Below are positions 8,596 to 17,110 of a DNA stretch of 64,000 nt, in pieces. The stretch is from positions 14,627 through 78,626 of the forward strand of contig JAQTNW010000002.1 of the NCBI GenBank assembly GCA_028713655.1. The letters are read 5' to 3'. The stretch comes from Candidatus Methylacidiphilales bacterium (GTDB lineage: Bacteria; Verrucomicrobiota; Verrucomicrobiia; Methylacidiphilales; JAAUTS01). Each line of letters starts with the position of its first letter. Within the stretch, counting starts at the first letter, position 1. The notes beneath the pieces were generated by a model that saw nothing but the letters and a program-made list of their open reading frames with translations, searched no databases and was not told the origin of the DNA. The position numbers were made by a program, and so were the translations under genes.

Positions 8596-9148
8596 ATGGC
8601 CTGTCGAATTCACGAAAATATTGTGGAAGGCGAAATTGACAACCGCGTGCGCGGACGTGTTGTTGGGCGCATCCGGCTTGCCGGGCGCGAGGAGCCGCTC
8701 ATGCTTGACTTGTCCGGCAACTGCCTGCGCGACCTTGCGGGATGCCTTATCCAGTTCAAAAATCCGGCCGCAATCCGGCAACATAATCGCTCTGAACACA
8801 CGGCAAAGCGGACGCGTCGGCGACATGACCGCTTCGCGCAAGGTGCGCGTCCTCGACGTACCACCTGCAGAGGCGCTGTGTTTGGCAAAGTCAGGCAAAC
8901 CGGTGCCGGAACACATGGGCAACTGCCTGTATCTTGAATGGTTTAGTGATACCAACGGCCGGGTCGTCATCGAAAGCACCGATTACAAGCTTACCGTTTC
9001 CGCGCAGGAATGGACGCTTTCAACGGATGAGGAAAAAGAGCAAGCCGGAGCGAACCATGAAGCGATTCGCGACTGGTTTGATCAATTGGAAAAAGCATTC
9101 TCCGAGGAATCCAATCCAGAAGAAGACAAGCCGCCTGACTACTGTTGA
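8596..9148 (+). pseudogene. Conserved hypothetical protein, frameshifted
   Basis: The frame starting MACRIHENIVEGEIDNRVRG (8596) runs in sense through GREEPLMLDLSGN to QFKNPAA and then loses sense. From about 8790 a second frame continues through VGDMTASRKVRV, HMGNCLYLEWFSD and TNGRVVIES to the stop at 9148. The two halves together match, from memory, a single conserved protein of about 190 residues found in Verrucomicrobia and of unknown function. One shift in the 8770-8800 segment joins them. It could be a real mutation or a sequencing or assembly error. The second half has an acidic, charged C-terminus. Confidence 0.75.
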
Positions 9149-9162
9149 TTTGATCCGGATCA

Positions 9163-9416
9163 GCCCGGATGTTTCACACGCTTCTGCCCCCCCTGCAAAG
9201 TGTCTTGCTCCAAAGTGTGGCTGAAGCCGAGGGTGCGTTACATCCGAGTTACAAGCAAAACCGCCTAAATTGGCATTTTTTGATTTTTTGAATTGGAACC
9301 ATCTTATTTCGAGGCGGTTTTGCAAGAGCCTGCATATCTCCAGCGTGTGTCTTCCCGCTGTTGCCTAAGAGTGCTAAAAGGCTGATTATTAAAATGGGTA
9401 TGAAATATGCAGGCTA
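9163..9416. repeat. Triple-hairpin intergenic element, copy A
   Basis: Three inverted repeats lie in a row: CGGATG (9167-9171 region) with CATCCG (9241-9246); GCAAAACCGCCT (9255-9266) with AGGCGGTTTTGC (9312-9323); and AGCCTGCATAT (9327-9337) with ATATGCAGGCT (9405-9415). The same order and spacing occur at 40419-40677. The last arm supplies the TAG stop codon of the UroD gene at 9414. It may be a MITE-like or REP-like mobile element; no transposase is seen. Confidence 0.8.
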
Positions 9417-10424
9417 GCGCGCCAGAAACGGAATCGGCTCGCAAAGCGCGCGCAGATTTTCCTCCGGTGTGCCCGGTGGGATTTCGCAGCCGGCGTTGAC
9501 CATGCAGGGATTGCCGACCTGCGCGTAAATTTCCAGGGACTTTCGGCGAATGTCTTCAGGCGTCCCGCGCAGAACGGCATTGACCGGATCGAGGTTGCCG
9601 GCGAGGACCTTGCCCGGTCCGAGCGCTTCGCGCGCGTGGCGCATATCGACCATCCAGTCAATATCCACAATGTTCACTTCGAGCTGTTTGATGAACGGCA
9701 GCAGATGCGTGATGTTGCCGCAAATGTGCAGCCGCACGCAGGCGCCCATCGCGCGAATCGCGCTCACAAGCCGCTGCTCGCGGGGCCAGACCAGTTCGTG
9801 GTATAAATCCACCGACATCTGGCTGCAAATGGCATCACCGATCCCGATGGTGTCGGCGCCGCTCTCAATCTGGATGCGGGCAAAATCAATTGCCACCTCC
9901 ACGCAGAGGTCCATCAACTCGCCGCTCAACTCCGGTTCTTCGATCAGGTCGCATAGAAAATTTTCCATTCCGCGCAGATCACCGGCCTCGGCGGCCGGAC
10001 CTTCGACCCAGCCCATGATGGAATATTGACCGCCGACGCGCCGTTTGTATTCACGTACCGCGTCGATCCGGTCGCGCATGCGGGACGCGGTGAGCGGATC
10101 CGGTTTCTTGATGGAAGCCGGGTCGAGCGCTTCATCAAACGGCGGTCGTACGCAATGTGGCACACCGTTTTTTTCATAGATGATTTCCGCACCGAAGCCC
10201 TGCGTCTCGCGATACGGATCGGACATGGTGTTCATCTGGTCGATGCCGAACGCCTCCGCGCAACGAATGTTTGCTTCCACGAGTACGCGGTAATCCGACG
10301 CGAACGCCGCGTAATTCGAGCCGATATAGTCCGCTGCAAAGGCCATCAAGATTGGCAATCGCGGGACAATATCCACGTCGTGGTTTTCGATCATGCCTGT
10401 GTAACGCTCAAAAGGAGTCATCAT
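9414..10424 (-). CDS. UroD-family (MtaA-like) methyltransferase, paralogue 2
   Basis: The 336-residue protein is a UroD-type TIM barrel. Motif RLHICGNITHLL gives the H-X-C zinc-site pattern, and a conserved C-terminal NAGCEIPPGTPEENL supplies a further cysteine in the place expected for the third zinc ligand of MtaA-type enzymes. GNLDPV precedes it. It is therefore likely to be a zinc-dependent methyl-corrinoid methyltransferase and not a decarboxylase. It lies 11 bases downstream of the homocysteine methyltransferase gene on the same strand. This suggests that the two form a methyl relay ending in methionine, though the substrate is an inference. Confidence 0.87.
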   Translation of the reverse strand: MMTPFERYTGMIENHDVDIVPRLPILMAFAADYIGSNYAAFASDYRVLVEANIRCAEAFGIDQMNTMSDPYRETQGFGAEIIYEKNGVPHCVRPPFDEALDPASIKKPDPLTASRMRDRIDAVREYKRRVGGQYSIMGWVEGPAAEAGDLRGMENFLCDLIEEPELSGELMDLCVEVAIDFARIQIESGADTIGIGDAICSQMSVDLYHELVWPREQRLVSAIRAMGACVRLHICGNITHLLPFIKQLEVNIVDIDWMVDMRHAREALGPGKVLAGNLDPVNAVLRGTPEDIRRKSLEIYAQVGNPCMVNAGCEIPPGTPEENLRALCEPIPFLAR

Positions 10425-10435
10425 AAGTTATGGAG

Positions 10436-11332
10436 TCAGATTCTTGTTTTGATTGCAGCGCTGATGGCTGCAAGATGTTCGGGCGTGGTACCGCAACAGC
10501 CGCCGACTATCCGGACACCGGCGCCGAGCAGTTGCAATGCGGTTCTGGCCATTTGATCCGGCGTGGCGTCATAGACGGTGCGCCCGTCTTCCGTGCGAGG
10601 GGAACCTGCATTCGGCTGGATGATCACATGCGCGCCACCCGCAGCGCTAACGATTTGTTTTGCGAGCTCGACGTAGTCGTCAAGTCCCAGCGATGTTCCG
10701 CAGTTTGCGCCGACAATCTGCGCTCCAGCCCCGGTCGCGAGGCGGATGGCATCCCCAACACTGGTCCCCATCATCGTACGAAATTCGCAGGGCGCGGTTT
10801 TTTGAAAAGCATAGGTCACAACCACCGGAACATCCGGGTTGCAGGATTTTGCGGCTTCAACGCCAACGACCGCCTCTGCGGGATCGCTCATGGTTTCGAC
10901 GAGGACCGCATCCGCGCCACCCGCGAGCAGCGCTTCAATTTGCGCGTGGAAAATGTCCCGGAGTTCATCCGCTGTCGTATCCCCCGCCGGTTCGAGAAAA
11001 TCGCCAAAGGGTCCGACGTCGCCAAGGACCCAGCCGCTTTCGCCGGCTGCCGCTCGGGCAACCTGTGCGGCGGCGCGGTTGAGTTCCGCCACGCGGCCGG
11101 CCAGGCCGTGCCGTTCCAGTGCAAACGCCGAGCCACCGAAGGAATTCGTTGTAATCAAGTCGCACCCGGCGTGCCGATAGGCGTCATGGACCGCCTGGAT
11201 ATCGTCCGAGCGATCCACATTCCACAACATGCCGCATTCGCCGCTTGTTAGCCCGCGGGCGAGGAGTTGGGTTCCCATTGCGCCGTCGCAACAAAGGGGG
11301 CGAATCGCCAATGAGCTCAAGAGACTTGCCAT
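10436..11332 (-). CDS. Homocysteine S-methyltransferase family protein
   Basis: This is a pfam02574-type TIM barrel of about 298 residues. It opens with CDGAMGTQLLARG and has the zinc-binding cysteines of the family in GANCGTS and GGCCGTTPEH. It resembles the N-terminal homocysteine half of cobalamin-dependent methionine synthase or a BHMT-like enzyme, but has no cobalamin domain of its own. It would need a corrinoid partner such as the MtaC-type protein or a methyl donor delivered by the UroD homologue next to it. I prefer the ATG at 11332, which has an AGG-type ribosome site; an ATG at 11362 would add ten residues. The likely product is methionine. Confidence 0.87.
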   Translation of the reverse strand: MASLLSSLAIRPLCCDGAMGTQLLARGLTSGECGMLWNVDRSDDIQAVHDAYRHAGCDLITTNSFGGSAFALERHGLAGRVAELNRAAAQVARAAAGESGWVLGDVGPFGDFLEPAGDTTADELRDIFHAQIEALLAGGADAVLVETMSDPAEAVVGVEAAKSCNPDVPVVVTYAFQKTAPCEFRTMMGTSVGDAIRLATGAGAQIVGANCGTSLGLDDYVELAKQIVSAAGGAHVIIQPNAGSPRTEDGRTVYDATPDQMARTALQLLGAGVRIVGGCCGTTPEHLAAISAAIKTRI

Positions 11333-11447
11333 TCGACCTGGCGCCATGTTGGACGGGATCATTGACTTGGCAGCCAGGCCATGTGTGTGTGGCGGATGAA
11401 AAAGCGAATGCCGGGCGGGGTCATGAGATCAGAGCATATATTGTTCT

Positions 11448-12605
11448 TCATCTGATATTATTCAATGTTTTCTTGGGCGGATGTTTTAATATCACGTTCA
11501 TCTGCTGTGCATCCTGGGTATAGTTGTCATAAGGGAATACGCTTTTCGGATCGTTCATCCAGATGCCTGCGGCGAAATAGGTGGCGTCCATGCCGGCCGC
11601 ATCCAGTTCCTGATAAACACTGTCAAGCAACGTCTGCCACCTGGGATCAAGATCCGGCTTCCTGCACTGCTTGTTGCCGGGCACCGAGAATTCGCCGAGG
11701 TAACCCCGCACCCCGTTGCGCCTGCACCAGTCCACAAACGGCTTCAAGCGCCGACGGCCGATATCGGCCATATCAGGGTTTTTGGCCAGTTCTTCTGCAT
11801 AAGTCAGTGGATAAGTCCCGCTGTTGCCGCTGTCGAAGTATTGGTGGGCCGAGTACAGGATTTTATCCGCCGGGTCCTTGATCCAGGGGGTTTTCGCCTG
11901 GTCAGCTTCCCAATAGAGGGCACTGGAGTAATTCGAGCCGCGTCCACCCTCGATGACGATCAGGGTATTGTCGCCATTGCCGCGGATTGCATCGACGACC
12001 TGTTGTTGAACGATATTGAAATCAACCCCGCCCATGCTGTGCGGCTCGTTCATCAGGTCATAGGCATAGATGGCTGGGTTGTTATTGAACTCGTTTGACA
12101 GCTTCACCCATACGTCAGCAAAGTTGGACGTTGTCACCCAGACTTTTCCATTCGCATCCGGCGAATCAATGATGTGGGTATTCCCTCCGTAGCGGCCGTA
12201 GTTGTGGAGATCGAGAACCACTTTTAGCCCGTACTTTCCGGCCCATGTGATGTTCTCTTTGAGTTGCCTCAGGTATTCTGGCGCCAGAGGACCGCCAAGT
12301 GTGGGCTGCAGGCGCTCCCAAAGCATCGGCAGCCGGACCAGATCGAAACCCTTCCGCTCGAAATAGCGAAAAATGTCCTCGTTATTATGGGTATAGGTAA
12401 AATTCAACTTGTCCGGGTGTCCGAGCGGATACTCCAAGCCCTCGATTTGGAGCCCTCGATGATAGCCTTGGTCAGCCGCACTGGCAAAAGCCGGGCAGAT
12501 CAGTGTCAATGCAAGAATAGTTGGGCATTGCAGGAGTGAATGGGCAATTTTCCGTTTGAAGCTTGAAGGCACGAGGATCTTCTTTTTATTTTGTTTTGGG
12601 AACAA
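11448..12605 (-). CDS. Secreted GH5-family glycoside hydrolase (cellulase-like)
   Basis: The 385-residue protein has a basic N-terminus and a hydrophobic stretch ending in AFASAAD, so it is exported. The TIM-barrel domain has the GH5 hallmarks: RLPMLWERLQP, the acid/base glutamate in YDLMNEPHS, the SAHQYFD strand and the nucleophile glutamate in YLGEFSVPG. Endo-beta-glucanase is the likely activity, but GH5 also covers mannanases and others, so the substrate stays open. No carbohydrate-binding module is present. It sits alone between methyl-transfer genes and faces away from mtaC. It may supply sugars to the same niche, such as plant polymer breakdown that also releases methanol. Confidence 0.87.
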   Translation of the reverse strand: MFPKQNKKKILVPSSFKRKIAHSLLQCPTILALTLICPAFASAADQGYHRGLQIEGLEYPLGHPDKLNFTYTHNNEDIFRYFERKGFDLVRLPMLWERLQPTLGGPLAPEYLRQLKENITWAGKYGLKVVLDLHNYGRYGGNTHIIDSPDANGKVWVTTSNFADVWVKLSNEFNNNPAIYAYDLMNEPHSMGGVDFNIVQQQVVDAIRGNGDNTLIVIEGGRGSNYSSALYWEADQAKTPWIKDPADKILYSAHQYFDSGNSGTYPLTYAEELAKNPDMADIGRRRLKPFVDWCRRNGVRGYLGEFSVPGNKQCRKPDLDPRWQTLLDSVYQELDAAGMDATYFAAGIWMNDPKSVFPYDNYTQDAQQMNVILKHPPKKTLNNIR

Positions 12606-12831
12606 GGAGGGATTTTGTCAACAACCGACAATGAAGAACAATTTGCGCCCAGTCAGTGAGGTTCCACATTGGAATCCACGTACAGAATTCCGATCTTCGG
12701 CAAGATACAACTAAAACTCTCTGATCTCACGGTCGGGGTATGTTTTAAACGCTGCTAAAGAGCACCAGATCACCAAAGATACGTTCCAGATCACAAGAAT
12801 CACCGCGTCGGCCGTGTTACTCTATCAACAC

Positions 12832-13467
12832 ATGAACGAGCCACATCCTCTCACGCAAGCGGTGATCAATGGACGCCGCAAGGAAATCCCCGAACTGGTC
12901 AAACAGTGCCTGGACGCCGGCGAAAACGCCAAGTCCATCGTCGAGAACCGCCTGGTACCCGGCATGGCGATCGTTGGCGAACGATTCAAGAAAAACGAAA
13001 TTTTTGTGCCTGAGATGCTCGTCGCCGCCCGCGCAATGAAGGAAGCCTTGAAAATTCTCGAGCCACAACTGGTGGCCGCAGGCGTGAAACCGGAATACAC
13101 CGCCATCATCGGGACCGTCGAGGGCGACCTTCACGACATCGGCAAGAACCTCGTCGCCATGATGTGGAAAGGCGCCAACATGGAAGTGGTGGATCTTGGC
13201 GTGAACGTAACCGCTGCGAAATTCGTCGAGGCTGTCGCGCAACACAAGCCGAATCTGATCGGGCTATCCGCGCTGCTGACGACAACCATGCCGGCGATGC
13301 GCAGCACGGTGAAGGCAATCCGCGACGCAGGCTCCCAGGTAAAGATCGTCATCGGTGGCGCCCCTATCACGGAGGAATTCGCCAAGGAGATCGGCGCCGA
13401 CGGATATTCCCGGGACGCCGGTTCGGCGGTGGACGCGGCCATGGCGCTGTTGCACGGGAAGGCCTGA
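12832..13467 (+). CDS. mtaC: Corrinoid protein of MtaC type
   Basis: The 211-residue protein has the two-part structure of methyltransferase corrinoid subunits: an N-terminal four-helix cap (residues 1-85) and a Rossmann-like B12 domain. The cobalt-ligand motif is DLHDIG, with the ligand histidine at residue 101. The usual later motifs follow: LIGLSALLTTTMPAM and VIGGAPITEEFAKEIGADGY. It carries the methyl group from MtaB to the second methyltransferase. The start is the ATG at 12832, because the frame from 12814 is only an upstream GTG. It heads an operon with the 98-residue ORF, mtaB and a UroD gene. Confidence 0.92.
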   Translation: MNEPHPLTQAVINGRRKEIPELVKQCLDAGENAKSIVENRLVPGMAIVGERFKKNEIFVPEMLVAARAMKEALKILEPQLVAAGVKPEYTAIIGTVEGDLHDIGKNLVAMMWKGANMEVVDLGVNVTAAKFVEAVAQHKPNLIGLSALLTTTMPAMRSTVKAIRDAGSQVKIVIGGAPITEEFAKEIGADGYSRDAGSAVDAAMALLHGKA

Positions 13468-13491
13468 TCTTCCGCCAACAACCCAACGTCC

Positions 13492-13788
13492 ATGACACTC
13501 GCCTCCCAGGCCATCGTCAATCCGTCCGCAGCCGCGCTGCCTCCACGGTTTTTTCTGGATCTTGCTGCCCGCGGCGTTCGAATGCCGATTGGCACCGAAC
13601 TCGTGCTCAGCGAGAAACCCGACCCGGATGCCATCAAGCAAGTCAGCGAACTGGGCCGGGAAATCGCAACCCGGATGCGCGCAACACGCCATCCCTTCAT
13701 TCTTGGAAGCGAATGCGATGTGTTAAGCGTTCCCGGTTCGGAACAAACCATCCGCGCCAAAGTCGCAGCCTTCCTGCAGGACGCTTAG
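13492..13788 (+). CDS. 98-residue UroD-like miniprotein or deletion remnant
   Basis: Residues about 22-45 (RGVRMPIGTELVLSEKP and on) look like the N-terminal segment of a UroD-family protein. Residues about 67-95 (HPFILGSECDVLSVPG, then EQTIRAKVAAFL) look like its extreme C-terminus, including a cysteine in the usual third zinc-ligand position. The whole central barrel, with the H-X-C motif, is absent. The gene sits neatly between mtaC and mtaB with short gaps and no stop. It may therefore be a retained small subunit or simply the in-frame product of an internal deletion. Domain identity is from memory, without alignment. Confidence 0.6.
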   Translation: MTLASQAIVNPSAAALPPRFFLDLAARGVRMPIGTELVLSEKPDPDAIKQVSELGREIATRMRATRHPFILGSECDVLSVPGSEQTIRAKVAAFLQDA

Positions 13789-13811
13789 ACCGCAGCCATG
13801 ACAATCTTACC

Positions 13812-15191
13812 ATGAAATACAACTCCCTGGCCATCAGCGATCCGGCCGAACTGATATTCGGCATCGCACCACATCCACTCACCACCCGCAGCGGAATGAA
13901 AATCGGCGGCGGTACGGTTTATCCGGAACTCAATTTCACACTTCCGCCGATGACCATCGACGCGGCCAACATGCCGGATGTGCGCCGCAACTACGAGCAG
14001 ATCATCGAAGGCGCACTCACCCGCGCCGCGGAACTGAATGCTCCCGGCGTTGTGATCGAGTTCGAAACATTGCCGCCGATGACCGAACATCCGGAGTGGG
14101 GCCTGGAAATTGCGAACATCCTGCTCGATGGAATGGAGAAGGAAAAAAGCCGCAGCGGTCTGAAGAGCGTCCTGCGCATGACCCCAAACGACAACCGCGA
14201 GTTCGAACGCCCGCCGCTCATGCGCCGCGGACGGTATTGGGAGGCAATGCTCCAACTTTTCGAGGGTTCCGCGGCTGCCGGCGCTGAGTTGCTGAGCATT
14301 GAATCTGTCGGCGGCAAGGAATTGCACGACGAGGCGCTGGTCAATGGCGATCTCGCAGCGAGCATCTTTTCACTCTGCATACTCGGCGCGCGCGACATGC
14401 GGTTCCTGTGGACACATCTCGAGACCATCGCGAAAAAACACGGCGTTCACTGCGCGGGTGATACGGCCTGCGGATTCGGCAACACCGCAATGGTTCTGGC
14501 CGAGCAAAAAATGATCCCGCGCGTGTTCGCCGCCGTGGTGCGCGCGGTGACCGCCGTCCGTTCCCTCGTGGCCTATGAATGCGGCGCCGTCGGGCCCGGC
14601 AAGGACTGTGGTTACGAAAATCCGATCTTGAAGGCAATCACCGGGTTCCCCATGGCGATGGAGGGCAAGACTTCCGCCTGTGCGCATCTGAGCCCGATGG
14701 GCAATCTCGCCGCCGCCACATGCGACACCTGGTCGAATGAATCCGTCCAGAATATCAAGCTGCTCGGAGGCATGGCCCCGACCTGTTACATGGAGCAGCT
14801 CATCTACGATTGCCGCTTGATGAACGGCGCCCGATCCGATGGCACAAAATCCGCGCGCCTGCTGCAACGCTGGCTGGTCGAGTCCGATGTGGCCACCGAT
14901 CCCCAGGCGTTCATCATTTCTCCGGAATCAGCCGTTGAACTGGCGCGCGCCATCGTCGGGTCCGACACGCATTATCACGCCGGTATCGCCGTTGCCCGCA
15001 AAGCCGTTTCTCTTTTGCAAAATGCGCACAGCGCGGGACGGCTGCATATCGCCGCCAACGAGGCGGGCTGGTTTGACACCCTGAACGACACGCTGGACGA
15101 TTTGCCCGAAAGCGAGGATGAGTTTATCTCCCAACAACTGGCATTGGCCGATCCCAAAAAATTCATCCCTGCGGAATACGGACTGTCCTGA
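13812..15191 (+). CDS. mtaB: Methanol:corrinoid methyltransferase MtaB
   Basis: The 459-residue protein matches MtaB in length and key motifs. The zinc ligands of the Methanosarcina barkeri enzyme (Glu164, Cys220, Cys269) correspond here to Glu164 in [10 protein letters not shown], Cys220 in [12 protein letters not shown] and Cys266 in [10 protein letters not shown]. The N-terminus [12 protein letters not shown] is also typical. MtaB cleaves the C-O bond of methanol and methylates the cob(I)alamin of its MtaC partner, which is encoded 344 bases upstream. The start is the ATG at 13812; the frame is open far upstream but only as a shadow of mtaC. It implies growth on or scavenging of methanol, probably under anoxic conditions. 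Confidence 0.94.
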   Translation: MKYNSLAISDPAELIFGIAPHPLTTRSGMKIGGGTVYPELNFTLPPMTIDAANMPDVRRNYEQIIEGALTRAAELNAPGVVIEFETLPPMTEHPEWGLEIANILLDGMEKEKSRSGLKSVLRMTPNDNREFERPPLMRRGRYWEAMLQLFEGSAAAGAELLSIESVGGKELHDEALVNGDLAASIFSLCILGARDMRFLWTHLETIAKKHGVHCAGDTACGFGNTAMVLAEQKMIPRVFAAVVRAVTAVRSLVAYECGAVGPGKDCGYENPILKAITGFPMAMEGKTSACAHLSPMGNLAAATCDTWSNESVQNIKLLGGMAPTCYMEQLIYDCRLMNGARSDGTKSARLLQRWLVESDVATDPQAFIISPESAVELARAIVGSDTHYHAGIAVARKAVSLLQNAHSAGRLHIAANEAGWFDTLNDTLDDLPESEDEFISQQLALADPKKFIPAEYGLS

Positions 15192-15202
15192 TTTCAAACT
15201 CC

Positions 15203-16231
15203 ATGAGCACTCAGCCAACCAAACGCGAAGTCATCAAAATGGTGCTGAAAGGCGCCCGTCCCCCCTACGTACCGTGGTCGTTCAAATTTACCCAGGAGGC
15301 CGCCGAACGGCTGGAGAAGCACTATGGCACGCATGACCTTGAAACTGCCGTGGAAAACCACATTGCCCGCCTCGGCAGCGATATCGGTTTTTTTAAAAAT
15401 ATCGGCGGTGACCTATGGCGCGATGTTTTCGGCGTGGTCTGGGACCGCAGCGTGGACAAAGACATCGGTATTGTGAAGGAGTATCCCCTGCAGGAAGCGG
15501 CTCTGAAGGGTTATACGTTCCCCAATCCGCTTGACCGCCGCTTCTTCGAGGACATTCCGTCGAAGCTGAAGCAATACCACGATCGCTTCCGCGTCTTTGA
15601 ACTTGGCTTTTCGCTTTATGAACGCGCCTGGACCCTGCGCGGCATGGAAAACCTGCTCATGGATTTTTATGACAACCCGGAGTTTGTACACGAGCTTTTC
15701 AATGCCATTGCCGATTACAATATAGCCCAGGTGCGCGAGGCATTGAAATACGACATCGACGCCGTGTATTTCGGCGACGATTGGGGCCAGCAACAGGGTT
15801 TGCAAATGGGCCACGATCTCTGGCAAAAATTCATCCTGCCCGCGCTCAAGCGGATGTATGGCGAGGTCCGATCGGCGGGCAAATTTGTCATGATCCACTC
15901 CTGCGGGGATGTGGACGAGTTGTTCGACGAATTGATCGGAATCGGACTCAACAGCTTCAACCCGTTCCAACCCGAGGTCATGGATGTCGCCGCTCTGTTG
16001 AAGCGTTATCACGGGCGGCTCGCGTTCCACGGCGGTCTTTCCACGCAAAAGACACTCCCCTACGGGACCGTGGAGGATGTCCGCCGCGAATCCCAGTGGC
16101 TGCTGGGCCTGGGCCGCGATGGCGGCTATATCTTTTCACCTGCTCACTCCGTCGAAGGCGACGTATCGCTTGAAAACATGCTCGCGTTCATCGATGAAGC
16201 GCGCCGCCAACCCGAATATCATTCCAAATAA
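15203..16231 (+). CDS. UroD-family (MtaA-like) methyltransferase, paralogue 3
   Basis: The 342-residue UroD-type protein begins 11 bases after mtaB, so it is the natural candidate for the second methyltransferase of the methanol system, the role MtaA plays in methanogens. Its zinc-type motif is [14 protein letters not shown], with H-X-C; unlike paralogue 2 there is no clear conserved cysteine near the C-terminus, where [10 protein letters not shown] stands instead. Acceptors in bacteria are usually tetrahydrofolate or a thiol; coenzyme M would be unexpected. A function as a methyl donor-specific enzyme is also possible. Confidence 0.83.
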   Translation: MSTQPTKREVIKMVLKGARPPYVPWSFKFTQEAAERLEKHYGTHDLETAVENHIARLGSDIGFFKNIGGDLWRDVFGVVWDRSVDKDIGIVKEYPLQEAALKGYTFPNPLDRRFFEDIPSKLKQYHDRFRVFELGFSLYERAWTLRGMENLLMDFYDNPEFVHELFNAIADYNIAQVREALKYDIDAVYFGDDWGQQQGLQMGHDLWQKFILPALKRMYGEVRSAGKFVMIHSCGDVDELFDELIGIGLNSFNPFQPEVMDVAALLKRYHGRLAFHGGLSTQKTLPYGTVEDVRRESQWLLGLGRDGGYIFSPAHSVEGDVSLENMLAFIDEARRQPEYHSK

Positions 16232-16269
16232 CCAACCCAAACAATCAAACCATCAAACAAAATACCATT

Positions 16270-16869
16270 ATGATCCCTGCATTCATCCTGTTCGTCTTCG
16301 CTGTTATTTACCGTGTCGTCCTCGGTTTTATGGGAGGCGGCGATTCCTGGCTTCCAAACTTCGCGCCCGTTGCCGCCATCGCGCTTTGCGCGCCATGCCT
16401 TTTCCCGCGCCGCGCCGCCCTGGTCCTGCCGCTGGCCATTCTCCTGGCTTCGGATGTTGTCTTAAACTGGCACCTCAGCGCCGCCTTGATTACTGGCGAA
16501 ATGTTTGCGCGCTACATCGCGCTGTTGGCGATCGCCATGGTCGGCCTGCATCTCAGCACAAACCCTCGTATCGGCCGTTTCGTGTTCGCAAGTGCAGCCG
16601 GCTCCACGGGCTTTTACCTGATCACGAATACCGCCTCCTGGTTTGCCGCGCCCGAATATGCAAAGACCCTCGGCGGCTGGGTCCAGGCCCTCACCATCGG
16701 GGTGCCCGGCTATCTCCCGACCTGGATGTTCTTCCGGAACACACTGGTGAGCGACATGGTGTTTACGCTGCTCTTCGTGGGTTGCTTTGCCTTGGACCGG
16801 CATCTTTCGGCCAAAAAGGCGGGTCTTGCGCAAGACCCATCAACAGCAGCCGGAAATGGTTTGAATTGA
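16270..16869 (+). CDS. DUF6580-family integral membrane protein
   Basis: The 199-residue protein has five or six hydrophobic segments, a PNFAPVAAIALCA motif soon after the first helix, and a late pair of helices. This layout matches the DUF6580 family as I recall it. Function is not established; the fold resembles small-molecule transport components of the ECF type. It lies 38 bases after the mtaB-UroD operon on the same strand and could be a permease or substrate-specific component co-expressed with it. The C-terminal tail is short and soluble. Confidence 0.72.
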   Translation: MIPAFILFVFAVIYRVVLGFMGGGDSWLPNFAPVAAIALCAPCLFPRRAALVLPLAILLASDVVLNWHLSAALITGEMFARYIALLAIAMVGLHLSTNPRIGRFVFASAAGSTGFYLITNTASWFAAPEYAKTLGGWVQALTIGVPGYLPTWMFFRNTLVSDMVFTLLFVGCFALDRHLSAKKAGLAQDPSTAAGNGLN

Positions 16870-17110
16870 ACCACGAAAACGGATTTGCCGCGCGAACTCC
16901 GACGCATATCGCGAGTTCGCGTTCTTCCTGTAAACGTGTTAAAGCCTCCCGTTTTCCATCTGCGGGTATCTGTGTAATCTGCGGTTAAAACATGTTCTTT
17001 TTTGCGTCTTGGCGCCTTTTGCCCTCCGCGTTAAATCTTGCTTGCTCCCTGCGACTGAGTGATGAGTAAATAGAACTCGCAGAATGATCCGCGCACGGTA
17101 GTTTCGCCCT
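16870..17110. repeat. Gene-free stretch with degraded CGTCTTGGCG-type repeat text
   Basis: No gene is seen. The segment contains pieces such as TTCTTCCTGTAAAC and TTTTTTGCGTCTTGGCGCC, which recur with variations in other gaps of this window (near 200, 5000, 29060, 32410, 49400 and 50340). They look like decayed copies of one dispersed intergenic family. Confidence 0.6.

Noticed and set aside
12606-12831. Cobalamin riboswitch before mtaC
   Set aside because: No B12-box-like core was found in this leader; only ordinary AT-rich leader sequence is seen.
13164-13811. Long upstream extension of the MtaB reading frame
   Set aside because: It runs antisense-like through mtaC and the 98-residue ORF in another frame and has no MtaB-like text; the normal MtaB start is at 13812.
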